64,000 bases of DNA from Trigonopsis variabilis. Its lineage: Eukaryota > Ascomycota > Trigonopsidomycetes > Trigonopsidales > Trigonopsidaceae. The notes under the pieces are model-generated. The model had not been told where the DNA came from. It saw only the letters and a program-made list of their open reading frames with translations, and did not search any database. Below are positions 1 to 8,843 of this stretch, piece by piece (positions within the stretch are counted from its first letter, which is position 1; the number at the start of each line of letters is the position of its first letter). The stretch covers positions 558,001 through 622,000 of the forward strand of contig PPXM03000006.1 of the NCBI GenBank assembly GCA_003707065.3, written 5' to 3'. Position numbers and translations under genes: made by a program.

Positions 1-8
1 GAAACGAG

Positions 9-929
9 ATGGAGATGATGCTCCCAATGTCGCATCATCCAAACCGTGCAATGTCTGGTGTCGTTTCCATGCCCAATGCCCGCTTTGATGCCCCTAAATG
101 GGATCTTACCGATCAAGCCGACCTATTCCCTGTGATGCAGGATTCAAGGAGGCGATTTTCAGTACCATCTCAAGTCAATGCCCAGTCTGAACAAGGCTAC
201 GCGAACCCAAACGCGCCAGGGCCCAAGTTGGACCTTGGACCAATGCCTATTTATGACCAGACCCTGTCGGCTTTGGAGATGGCGATGGAGCCTCTAACCG
301 AGCTCTATTTCTCCCAACCCGGGTTCATTCCAAGAGACGATCACACTTCACCGGTCAGCAGTTATTCAAGTCTATCTTCAGGTCCCGCGAGCCATGCTGG
401 TACTCGCCAAATGACCGAAACGCAAGAGTCCCCTAGATCTTCTGACGGTGAGCCAACCGGCCATACCAGCCAAACCAAGGTCTACCAATGTCCTCACTGT
501 CCCAGTCGGTTCAACGTGAAAGGATACCTTACGCGGCACATGAAGAAGCACGCTGCTGTCAAGGTATACAACTGTCCATTCTTCAAGCTTGGCGGTTCTC
601 CTTGTCATAAAAATGGGGGCTTCTCGCGACGGGATACATTCAAAATTCACCTCATGACGAGGCATTTTGTTTTTCCTCGAGGAACAGAGGCTAGCGAGCG
701 GATAAAGACCGGGGGCTACTGCCGGAGCTGCATGAAGACGTTTGAGACTGCGGAGGAGTGGATCACGACTCATATTGAGAAGGATCAATGCGAAAGTTTA
801 CACAAGAACGCCCAGCTTGGATCTGGGCAAACTCCTTACGCGCCTGGAGTGTCGACGCAGTTTGACGCCGCGTACTGTTCTCAACCTTTTGTGTCGAGCG
901 TGGATTCGTCTTCGCCGCTGTGTGTATGA
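9..929 (+). CDS. Stp1/Stp2-type C2H2 zinc-finger transcription factor, possibly cut at left edge
   Basis: The protein has at least 306 residues. The reading frame is open to the window edge, so the ATG at 9 may be internal. A classical C2H2 finger lies at about 159-181 (C161, C164, H177, H181). It is followed by the atypical finger block of yeast Stp1, with C189 in YNCPFF, the motif GGFSRRDTFKIH near 203-214, and a last CxxC at 238-241. This finger order and spacing is typical of the Stp1/Stp2/Stp3/Stp4 family. In budding yeast Stp1 and Stp2 are latent factors released by the SPS amino-acid sensor to switch on permease genes. The upstream 150 residues are Ser/Pro-rich and look disordered. Family membership is firm; whether it answers to an SPS-like sensor is inference, and the N-terminal retention motif cannot be judged. 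Confidence 0.85.
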   Translation: MEMMLPMSHHPNRAMSGVVSMPNARFDAPKWDLTDQADLFPVMQDSRRRFSVPSQVNAQSEQGYANPNAPGPKLDLGPMPIYDQTLSALEMAMEPLTELYFSQPGFIPRDDHTSPVSSYSSLSSGPASHAGTRQMTETQESPRSSDGEPTGHTSQTKVYQCPHCPSRFNVKGYLTRHMKKHAAVKVYNCPFFKLGGSPCHKNGGFSRRDTFKIHLMTRHFVFPRGTEASERIKTGGYCRSCMKTFETAEEWITTHIEKDQCESLHKNAQLGSGQTPYAPGVSTQFDAAYCSQPFVSSVDSSSPLCV

Positions 930-1179
930 ATATGATTGGGCAGGTTTGTTTGCTAGTGGGTGAAAGGAGAATGGCTAAGACAATTCGATGGGATACGGAG
1001 TAAGGGTTTGACGACGTGCTGGAGGGTCGGTTGTATGTATTGAGTTATATCAGTTGTTTGAGGAGTGCACTACTCGTAGCATTCCTAGTCACGGGGCTCT
1101 TTGGGACCTGATTGCCTAGGATTGTTTCTCTGATATCCAGCGAATCAAAATGTAATGTAGCTTGATATATGGTTCTTGC

Positions 1180-2140
1180 TTATGAGCCACTGTCATCTCT
1201 CACTTGGGAGCTAAATTGCACCTGGATGACTTTGGCAACGGCAGCGTCCAGGTTCTTGACCTTCTGGAACAAGGGACTATTTTCAAGCGCCTTGTCTATT
1301 TCGTGCGGGGAGATCAGAGAGTTAAGATCGACGAATCTTATTGGGTTGCTCAGCATGGAATCCGACTGGAACAGATCAGCCAGCTCGAGAGTTTCGGCGC
1401 TCATGCAGGGAGTAGAGGAAGAACCACTGGACAATGTTGGCACATTGTCATCAGATTGTTGTTTGGATGATGCGCCTGAAGAAATGGACGCCGCCTCCAG
1501 CTCAGTTTGCGTAGCTTTGGCCGCGGTTTGAGCATCGGTGACAAACAGTAGCCACTCACGACAATTCGGGGAACTGAAACTCGAGATCCAAGAAGCAGGA
1601 AGGACGTTTCGGGACAGGTAGCTTTCATGGGAGGATACGGGTATGATGTCTGGTCGATTTGTATCGGGAAGGCAAGCGGAATCAAGTACGGAGGAATCAA
1701 ATGTTAGAGCGGCCTTCAAAAGGGCGAGGATCTGATGAGAATATATTGGCCCTGTCTGAGAGTCTTTTCCCGTGAAATTGTCTCTGCAAGTCGGGGATGA
1801 GGTCAGAACCCTGGCCAAGATTCCCTCAACATCCAGTTTGCCGTGATGTATCAAAGGGTGGGTCAATTTAGTGTGAACCATGACAATGGGTAACGCGACT
1901 GGATAATCTAGAGGAAAGTCAAGCGAGAAGCGAACGACAGCCCCGGAATATATCCCATGGAGGATAAATAGGACACCATACCACCGTCGGACACTAGCCG
2001 AGGGAAAGACGTAGATTCCTGGAGGAAGGCGCTTATGTAGAGATGCACTATCGTTAGAGGAAACTTGTTAGATCAAATTGGTCTTACAGTTCGGTCTTTA
2101 GTAATTGGTCCTTAATAGTCTTACTGAACCGGTCTGTCAT
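1180..2140 (-). CDS. FTS/AKTIP-like protein with inactive E2 (UBC) fold
   Basis: I rebuilt two exons, 2140-2088 and 2047-1180, around a 40-nt GT-AG intron (2087-2048) with CTAAC just before its 3' end. The joined frame gives 306 residues. After a short N-terminal helix comes an E2-like core: LPPGIYVFPS, RRWYGVLFIL, GAVVRFSLDFP, then FHPL-like THPLIHHGKLDV. At the place where active E2 enzymes carry the catalytic cysteine (in HPNI..GxICL) this protein has GKLDV, so it should not conjugate ubiquitin. This pattern is that of AKTIP/FTS. In animals and filamentous fungi FTS joins Hook and FHIP in the FHF complex, which links early endosomes to dynein. The C-terminal half (about residues 190-300) is Ser-rich with a helical end. 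Function as an FHF subunit is inferred from the family. Confidence 0.75.
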
Positions 2141-2789
2141 CGCCCAGGTTGCCAGGGAGGGAAACAGCCGTGGAACAAAGACAAAACTGCCAGACAGAAG
2201 AGGAGGAGAGAGAACCAGCAGCTTAACAGAAGGTCGCAATTTTCCCAAATTACCCAATTTCATGGTCTAAGATACTAAGCTATGAAAGAATGTGACTGAG
2301 AAATGGTCTAGTCGCGAGGCGGGCACAGGCGCATTCATTATAACTAGGGCGAGATCATACTTGGCTCGGCGTACTAAATCACGACGTTAATCTCACCTTG
2401 GGATCTGGGCCTTGTCATGAATCGACTACTTAGAATCTCTACAGAAGTGTATGCACTATATGGCTATATGACTTATTATGCGTCTCAGAATTTCACAAGA
2501 GTGCATTCATAGCTTTTAAAGAAATTAGCGCTAAGATCCATCAAAAGGCAATTAGCACAGATATAGAGTTACTTCGAAGGCAGCGGCGTTTTCGGATCGT
2601 CGCGGTATAGAAACATGGAACTGCTATACATTCTTTATTTGTCGGTTAACGATACATAAATAATGTGAGCAATGTATGTCTGTGTCTGTTATCGTTTGTT
2701 GATCTGAACAGCAAGCCAATCAGGCCAGCAGGACGAGATAAAAGAAGGCCGGTGTTCATAAACTTGACATCCAATGCTATATACATATA
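2141..2789. other. intergenic stretch
   Basis: This 649-base gap is the upstream region of the FTS-like gene and the downstream region of the first MOSC gene. No convincing open frame, tRNA or repeat was seen. It is AT-rich towards 2620-2790, as expected of a 3' flank. Confidence 0.5.
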
Positions 2790-3919
2790 CTAAATTACCC
2801 AATCAAAGACCGACCGTTCGGTCTGAGTACCTGTTACTTCAACCAAATCGCCAACGTGAATGAAATTTCCCCACCCTCGAGTACCGATACTTCCATACCG
2901 GCCGAATATTCCTGATTTCGCTCCTTTGTCTACCCTTCTATCCTTCATCAGCAACTTGAGTGGTTGGACCTTATTGGAGGGAAATATAGTTCCAGATGAA
3001 TAGTCCACATTCAAGATTTGACAGCGATAACAATTCGCTTCAAGTTCCAATACCACTGGATCTTGCTTGCCGGACGAGATGCTAAGTTTCGTCCAAAAGT
3101 CTTCCTCCCAAGCGTCGAGCTTGCTTGTGGGATCATTTTCCGCGGGGCCAAGTAGAATGTTAGGCCGTACTTTAGTAGTTTCAAACACTTTACCTCCCTC
3201 CGCTTCAAGATCCGTTGTTACTCCTCGATCGCTGCTATAAGTTTCTAGAGTAACTGATCGTTCCTGCCGGGCCTCTTGAACTCGTCGTCTTAATTCGGCT
3301 AGCGATGCGGTCGTTATTATCAGATACTGGCTAATAGAGTTGAAGCTAAGTGACACCGAGGGAGCTGGATCCCGGTAGAATGGCACATGTTTCATTAGTT
3401 TCTTCAGCGTCGTCGAAGACGCCTCTTGGTCCCTTTTGGCCGTCTTGTTCAGGCTGTCGCTCAAAGAAGGACGGCGCCCATCTCCTAAGAAGAGTACTTT
3501 GACGGAATATCCGAGGTGAGTAGAGAAGAAAAGACCAATCTCTAGACCAAGATCGTAAACATCGGCACCAGACCTGTACAAGACTAGCTGCCTTTTCTCC
3601 AGGTTTGTCGTATCAGGTACCAAAGGAAAAGTTATGGAGTCGTTAGTTGGAAGATGGACGACCTTCATGGCATCGCCGTCTACAAGTTCCGGCCGAAAGA
3701 GGCACATCTTCGGCTCAAGACTCAATTTCACTTGTTCCAGCTCACCATTCTTTTCTCGAACAAGCATAAACGTCCGATCATATTGGAACCCAATGTCAGT
3801 CACCTGGGCCTCTGACAAATCAAAAGGTAACGCCGACTTGATAGGATATACAAAGATCTTCAAGTTATAACAGGCATTCTGAGCTAACCTACCCTTTTGA
3901 TCTCCAGTTTTCCCTTCAT
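2790..3919 (-). CDS. MOSC-domain protein (mARC-like), upstream copy of tandem pair
   Basis: Exons 3919-3893 and 3857-2790 flank a 35-nt intron (3892-3858) and encode 364 residues. The start MKGKLEIKR then IFVYPIKSA matches the neighbouring paralogue and the usual MOSC_N opening, which is why I prefer it to the longer unspliced frame. The N-terminal half is a MOSC_N beta-barrel (IFVYPIKS, QYDRTFMLV, EPKMCLFRPELV) and the C-terminal half the MOSC domain (KVRPNILLG, ANCYRCQILNVDYSSG, FGRYGSI). Cys288 in that RC(x)xLNVDY motif lines up with the molybdenum-liganding cysteine of mitochondrial amidoxime-reducing component proteins. The family binds molybdenum cofactor and reduces N-hydroxylated substrates or handles sulfur. 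The substrate here is unknown, and no clear mitochondrial presequence is visible. Confidence 0.8.
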
Positions 3920-4315
3920 TCCGCGTTACAAGCAGCGGTTCTGGACAGCGCCTACGGTAAAGCAGGAAGTTGGCTGCGGTCAAGTTCCACGATAAATCCG
4001 GGTAACTAGATTAATCTATCTGGTCACAGGGAGCGCGTTCTCGATGACTGGGCTATTTGAGACACTGTCGTATGTTTGACGAATTGAATATAGTATAAGG
4101 TATCATACACAACATAAAAATATGATCATCTAACAACCAGGATCCCTTTTCCTAAAGACCGCACGGAGAAACTGATAACGGGATAAGGCTGTATATTCTG
4201 GAAGATAAGCTTAATCTGGCTCTCAAGCCGAGGTAGCGGGGCCGAAAAGCCCAATGGGTTACAGCTCCAATGGAACAAACGACACACACAACGTTGCCGA
4301 CAACAAGACTCTAAC
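3920..4315. other. spacer between the two MOSC genes
   Basis: This 396-base gap separates two genes pointing the same way. It is the promoter of the first MOSC gene plus the 3' flank of the second. No gene or repeat was found in it. Confidence 0.5.
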
Positions 4316-5424
4316 TTAAAGCTTCCAATCAAAGACCGTATGCTCAGTGTTCCGGTCAGTGACAGTTGCTCTATCACCCACGTGGATGGTGCGACCCCAG
4401 TACTCTGAACAAACACTGCCGTACCGGCCAAAAACGGCGGATTTCGTTCCCTTGTCGATGCGTCGGTCGCCCATCATTAGCTTGAGAGCTTGTACTTGAC
4501 CAGATGCAAAGTACTTGCCGGTCGCGTAGTCAACGTTAAGCGATTGACATCTGGTACAGTTGGCGGTCAAATCCATATCTATCGGTCGCGCTCCTTCTTC
4601 GTCTATGGGAGAAATGCGGACTCGTGACCAGTAATCTTCGTCCCATGGCTCCACGCTGGATTGCTCGCTCGCTCCTAGCACAATGTTTGGTCGCAACTTG
4701 GTCACCTCGTAGCGAAGACCTTCTTTTGCATCATAGTCTCCTGGGACTCCCCGTGACTGTCCGTACGCGCTTCTTTCCACATGTTTAGCGTCGAGTTCTT
4801 TTCGGACGCGTTGGCGAAGGTTAGCTAGGGATGCCTCATTGACCACTAAGAACTGGCTTACATCGGCGAAGGTGAGCTTGGCACCTCCGACAGAGCCACG
4901 CAGCGGTTTGAGGAGCTTGTTGAATAAGGCCTCGCGTGCAAGAAAAGGTCCATTCAGCAATGGCGACAAGGTAGGCCGATGTCTACTCCCTATATAGGCC
5001 AGCTTCACTGGATAGCCCAGGTGCGCGGAAAAGAAGAGTGACAGTTCCAAGCCCATGTAGAATGCGTCGACTTTGGAGCCATACATGTTAATCAAGACTG
5101 TCTCGAGACCTGTGCAGTCTGGGTCGAGTTCAAAGCTTATTCGGCTTCCACTCGGTAGATGTTCGACCTCTAGTCGCTCGTCCACTATGCGCTGACGGAA
5201 CAAGCTCATCTTTGGTTCTCGAGCTAGTTGCACCACCTTGGCTCCTTCCTTGCTAGGTGCCGCAAGGGTAAAGGTCCGATCATACTGGAACCCTCGGTCG
5301 GTGATCTTGGCTTCAGAAAGAGGGAGCGCTAGTGCAGATTTGAGGGGATAGACAAAGATCTTGTCTGTCAGTTAACTGGACCTTGTCGTCTCATGCTTAC
5401 CTGTTTCACTTCAAGTTCGGGCAT
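4316..5424 (-). CDS. MOSC-domain protein (mARC-like), second copy of tandem pair
   Basis: Exons 5424-5401 and 5359-4316 flank a 41-nt intron (5400-5360) and encode 355 residues. The intron sits at the same place as in the other copy, just before IFVYPLKSA, which supports both gene models and a common duplication. Domain order is MOSC_N then MOSC. The candidate molybdenum ligand is Cys279 in ANCTRCQSLNVDYATG, and the end is FGRYGSVCSEYWG...FDWKL. The two proteins are clearly homologous but well diverged, especially in the middle region around residues 125-210, so the duplication is not recent. The same caution on function applies: a molybdenum-cofactor protein of unknown substrate. Confidence 0.8.
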
Positions 5425-6038
5425 TCTTCTTTACTATAGTTTCCGGTAGCTATCATTCATGACAGTACCCAGTGGTGCTTTCGCCGTAACTAGGCCTTTA
5501 AAAGTGGGTCCTAGCTATCGTCCAGCCGCAGTCATCGTCGAAATGGGTAATCAGACCCGCAGGTACTTGCTCCGATAAAACTTGGCGCATGTTCCACTGG
5601 ACCATTACGCGATAAACCAAGCTTCAAGAAATAAACCTTTTTTTCTTCATCTATCGATCGAGATTTACTGCCTCAATGGAGCAATTTTGATCAAAGAACC
5701 AAATAAATGCAATGATTTCTCTGAAACTCCAATCCGGTTTCAATTGATGCTCCTCACTCTGCATACGCCATAGGAATTAACAATGACAGCTCAATAGTGT
5801 GTTTGCCTAGCGTCACGGGAATTGACGCTATTCCCATAAGCAGATCCACCGCGGCGTCAACGGTGACTAGTGACTACGCCATTGACACGGCAAAAGTCAC
5901 ACTAACTGACACCACGTTACTCTGCTTCAAGTGAGCTTGTTTCGAGATTGGCGTATTTGACTGCTTACCGCAAACTGCGTCTCGCAGAGTCGAGCAGGGG
6001 TCTGACGATCTCACGGTAGGCCAGCTCCAGCAAGCTCC
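5425..6038. promoter_or_regulatory. divergent promoter with TGAC-type inverted repeat
   Basis: This 614-base region lies between the second MOSC gene and the methyltransferase gene, which are transcribed away from each other. At 5809-5829 the arms AGCGTCA and TGACGCT are separated by 7 bases. More GCGTCA, GTGAC and TGACAC words follow up to about 5925. This looks like a cluster of bZIP (ATF/CREB-like) half-sites. Binding is not shown. Confidence 0.4.
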
Positions 6039-7463
6039 ATGAAGACTGCCAAGGATGGCGGCAAGAGGAAGAATGACGACAGAAACACTCCAACTATGGC
6101 GGCTCGAATAGAGGATCTGGAGTTTTCGGCAGCATGGGCATACACGGGAGTTTCAATGTGGGGGAGGCCTGCCCCTGTGAAGGATTTCATCGAGAATCCA
6201 GCCAGCAGTGACAAGCCATCCATTTCTATTGGAAATGTTTTGAATCGTCTGAGGAATCCTTCATCGTCTAATAGCTCTGGTTCGACTCCAGACACAGCTA
6301 AAGACGAGCCGCCCCAGCCAAGAACGATTAATTATATCTTTCCACTGGATTCGTCAGAAATGCTAAGGCAGCTTTATAAGAACACTATTTACGAATCAGC
6401 ATTTGGTGGCCCTGCTCTGATACCCCTGGACAATGCTTCAGACGTGCCGCAGACGGTGCTCGATCTCGGATGTGGCTCTGGCTTGTGGCTATTGTCATTC
6501 CATAGCCTGGTATCTAGTCGCTTTCCTGACATTGCGTCCTCCATAAAGTACACGGGAGTTGATATTGAGCCTCAGAATATATCCTTGCTAGAGGAGAAGT
6601 TACCCAGGTTCGAATTATGCCAGGCAGACCTATGTGACAAGACACCTCTGCCTTTCCGAGAAAACTCGTTTGATCTGATCAATATGAGAGATATTGGCTT
6701 AGTCGTTGGAATAGACAGTAAAAGATGGAGAAAGATATGGGCTGACGTCCTGCGGATCTTGAAGCCAAACGGCAAAGTCCAAATGCAAGACTGTGACTAC
6801 ATCCTACGGAGGCTAAATAGAATCGACGATGGTAATCGGTTCGGACAAGTAGTTCATCGGGGTACGACGTCGGAACCAATTACCACGGGGCCAATCAGCC
6901 GGGCCAACGCGAAGTTATACCATTATTTCGTTTCTCGACAGCTGAATCCAGCGCCCTGCGTACGGATATCCGGCTTTTTTCGTTCAGATCCGCACCTGGA
7001 ACTGGGAAGTGAAATCCGGCTAGCTCTACCGTTTCATCATCACGTCGAGGAGACTGAAGATTTTAGCTATGGGGGAGATGGCCCAGTTGATTCCAGAGAC
7101 TATCCGCTGGGGCTGGATACGAAAACTAGAAGCTGGCATCAGGGCGCTGGCGGGGACCCGGAGGCTGCGTCTTCAATGACTCGACATTTCTGGCTGAAAA
7201 CGCTAGTCGAGTTGTGTCCCGGTATGGTGCAACAGGGCATGCTATCTCCAGATCAAGCTCGACATCTGAATGAGGCATGTGCTCGAGCGCTGGAGGATCC
7301 AAACTTCACGACTGATGACCACGAGGGCCAGGATGAGAGCAATATAGACGGCGTTGGTAAGGAATGCTTAGAAGTGGGAGGATGGTGGGCGACAAAGGTT
7401 GAAAAGAGGACGTCCCGGACGGATACGAGGAGGAGTTTGTTTCCAGAGGTAGTGGCTCTGTGA
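6039..7463 (+). CDS. SAM-dependent class I methyltransferase of unknown substrate
   Basis: A single-exon protein of 474 residues. Motif I is V140-LDLGCGSGLW, which binds S-adenosylmethionine. A post-beta-2 acidic segment (YTGVDIEPQ) and the Asp-containing region QADLCDKTPLPF follow, then RENSFDLINMRDIG and ILKPNGKVQMQDCDY. This is the order expected of a Rossmann-fold methyltransferase of the methyltransf_11/25 type common in fungi. The N-terminal 100 residues carry a Ser/Pro/Asn-rich stretch and the C-terminus a helical domain with an Asp/Glu-rich patch. No motif tells the substrate; the general architecture resembles fungal LaeA/UMTA-like proteins, but I cannot assign it there. It converges on ARG8, with 99 bases between stop codons. 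Confidence 0.75.
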   Translation: MKTAKDGGKRKNDDRNTPTMAARIEDLEFSAAWAYTGVSMWGRPAPVKDFIENPASSDKPSISIGNVLNRLRNPSSSNSSGSTPDTAKDEPPQPRTINYIFPLDSSEMLRQLYKNTIYESAFGGPALIPLDNASDVPQTVLDLGCGSGLWLLSFHSLVSSRFPDIASSIKYTGVDIEPQNISLLEEKLPRFELCQADLCDKTPLPFRENSFDLINMRDIGLVVGIDSKRWRKIWADVLRILKPNGKVQMQDCDYILRRLNRIDDGNRFGQVVHRGTTSEPITTGPISRANAKLYHYFVSRQLNPAPCVRISGFFRSDPHLELGSEIRLALPFHHHVEETEDFSYGGDGPVDSRDYPLGLDTKTRSWHQGAGGDPEAASSMTRHFWLKTLVELCPGMVQQGMLSPDQARHLNEACARALEDPNFTTDDHEGQDESNIDGVGKECLEVGGWWATKVEKRTSRTDTRRSLFPEVVAL

Positions 7464-7562
7464 TTACTTCGAGGTGGACAAAAATGCATCATATAACTAT
7501 GTAAACTAGGAGAAATTTTAAAGGGATTATAGGTCAGAGATGGGGTACTGACGAGCGCTCAA

Positions 7563-8843
7563 TTAGAACTTGGCTAACTCGGCGTCGAGGATAATGATGG
7601 CATGATCGATCGTCTCTTTCTCGACGATGAGACCAGGGATGAGACGTAGCGTGTTATTTCCGGCAGTGAGGAGGAGCAGGCCGTGTTGGCGAACGGCATC
7701 GACGATGGAGCCAGCAGCCAAAGGTTGGTAGATCTCGACGCCGATAAGCAAGCCCTTTCCTCGGACTTCCTTGATGATCTTTGGATATTTGGCTTTGAGC
7801 TCGTTGAGCTTCTTGAACAAGTACTCTGATTTGTCCTTTACATCCTGGATGAAGCTAGGCTTGGAGGTCTCCTTCACGACGTGTCGAGCGACTCGGCACG
7901 ACAGAGGGTTGGCACCAAACGTGTTGCCATGGTCGCCAATGGATACGACATCGGCGACTTTGCCGTTGAGGATGTTGGCACCAATGGGGATGCCATTACC
8001 GAGAGCCTTGGCGGAGGTAATAATATCGGGATGAGCCTCGGGCCCGGCGATGGCAGCATGGGCCCAGAAGTTCTCGCACCGAGAAATGCCGCACTGGACC
8101 TCATCGTAGATCAGAACAGCATCGACTTCGTCACAGCGTTTGCGTAAGGCCCTGAGGAATTCCGGGGTGGCAGGGAAGATTCCGCCTTCGCCCTGGACGG
8201 GTTCGACAATGACACCGCAGGTCTTTTCGGTAATCAACTCATCAAGTCCCTCGACCTGGTTGAAAGTGCCTCGGTGGTTGAAACCAGGGACCAATGGTTC
8301 AAACGGAGCTCTATACTTTTCGGTCGAAGTCACCGAGACACAGCCAAACATGCGGCCATGGAACGAATTGGCAAATGATACCACCTCATATTTGTCGGTC
8401 CTTCCTTTGGACTTTCCGTATTTTCGAGCCCATTTCAAGGCGGCCTCGTTGGCTTCTCCTCCCGAGTTGCAGAAGAAGGCTTTGGAGGCATCGTGCATGC
8501 CGCCAGTCGCAATGGTAGCCTTTACTAATTCTTCAGCCAATCGCAGAGCCTGCTCGTTTTTGAACAAGTTTGAAGAATGAACCACTTTGGTGGCTTGATC
8601 CGCAAAGATCTTTGCAATCTCTTCATTGCCGTGGCCGAGAGCGTTCACGGCAATTCCAGCGGCGAAATCAATGTATTTGCGACCCTCATAATCATACAAG
8701 TAGCATCCCTCGCCATGGGTAATCACCAGATCCGGGACCTTGTAAAGAGTGAGCAGATAGGGCTGGGTCTCCTCAATCAGAGCAACGCTTTTGGATCCTT
8801 TAGTAGGATCAGGAGTATCTGGCACAACAAATGCAGAAGACAT
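7563..8843 (-). CDS. ARG8: acetylornithine aminotransferase
   Basis: From the ATG at 8843 the protein has 426 residues and runs collinear with yeast Arg8. It is a class III PLP aminotransferase that makes N-acetylornithine from N-acetylglutamate semialdehyde in the arginine pathway. Landmarks are AAGIAVNALGHG, FFCNSGGEANEAALKWARK, SFHGRMFG, VEPVQGEGG, YDEVQCGI, and the PLP lysine K279 in TSAKALGNG. Yeast Arg8 is a mitochondrial matrix enzyme, yet the segment before the fold (MSSAFVVPDTPDP) is not a good presequence. The frame stays open upstream of the ATG for about 27 codons with a basic KRSRR stretch but no AUG, so a targeting exon or another start may be missing from this model. ARG5,6 of the same pathway lies 35 kb away. 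Confidence 0.95.
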   Translation of the reverse strand: MSSAFVVPDTPDPTKGSKSVALIEETQPYLLTLYKVPDLVITHGEGCYLYDYEGRKYIDFAAGIAVNALGHGNEEIAKIFADQATKVVHSSNLFKNEQALRLAEELVKATIATGGMHDASKAFFCNSGGEANEAALKWARKYGKSKGRTDKYEVVSFANSFHGRMFGCVSVTSTEKYRAPFEPLVPGFNHRGTFNQVEGLDELITEKTCGVIVEPVQGEGGIFPATPEFLRALRKRCDEVDAVLIYDEVQCGISRCENFWAHAAIAGPEAHPDIITSAKALGNGIPIGANILNGKVADVVSIGDHGNTFGANPLSCRVARHVVKETSKPSFIQDVKDKSEYLFKKLNELKAKYPKIIKEVRGKGLLIGVEIYQPLAAGSIVDAVRQHGLLLLTAGNNTLRLIPGLIVEKETIDHAIIILDAELAKF

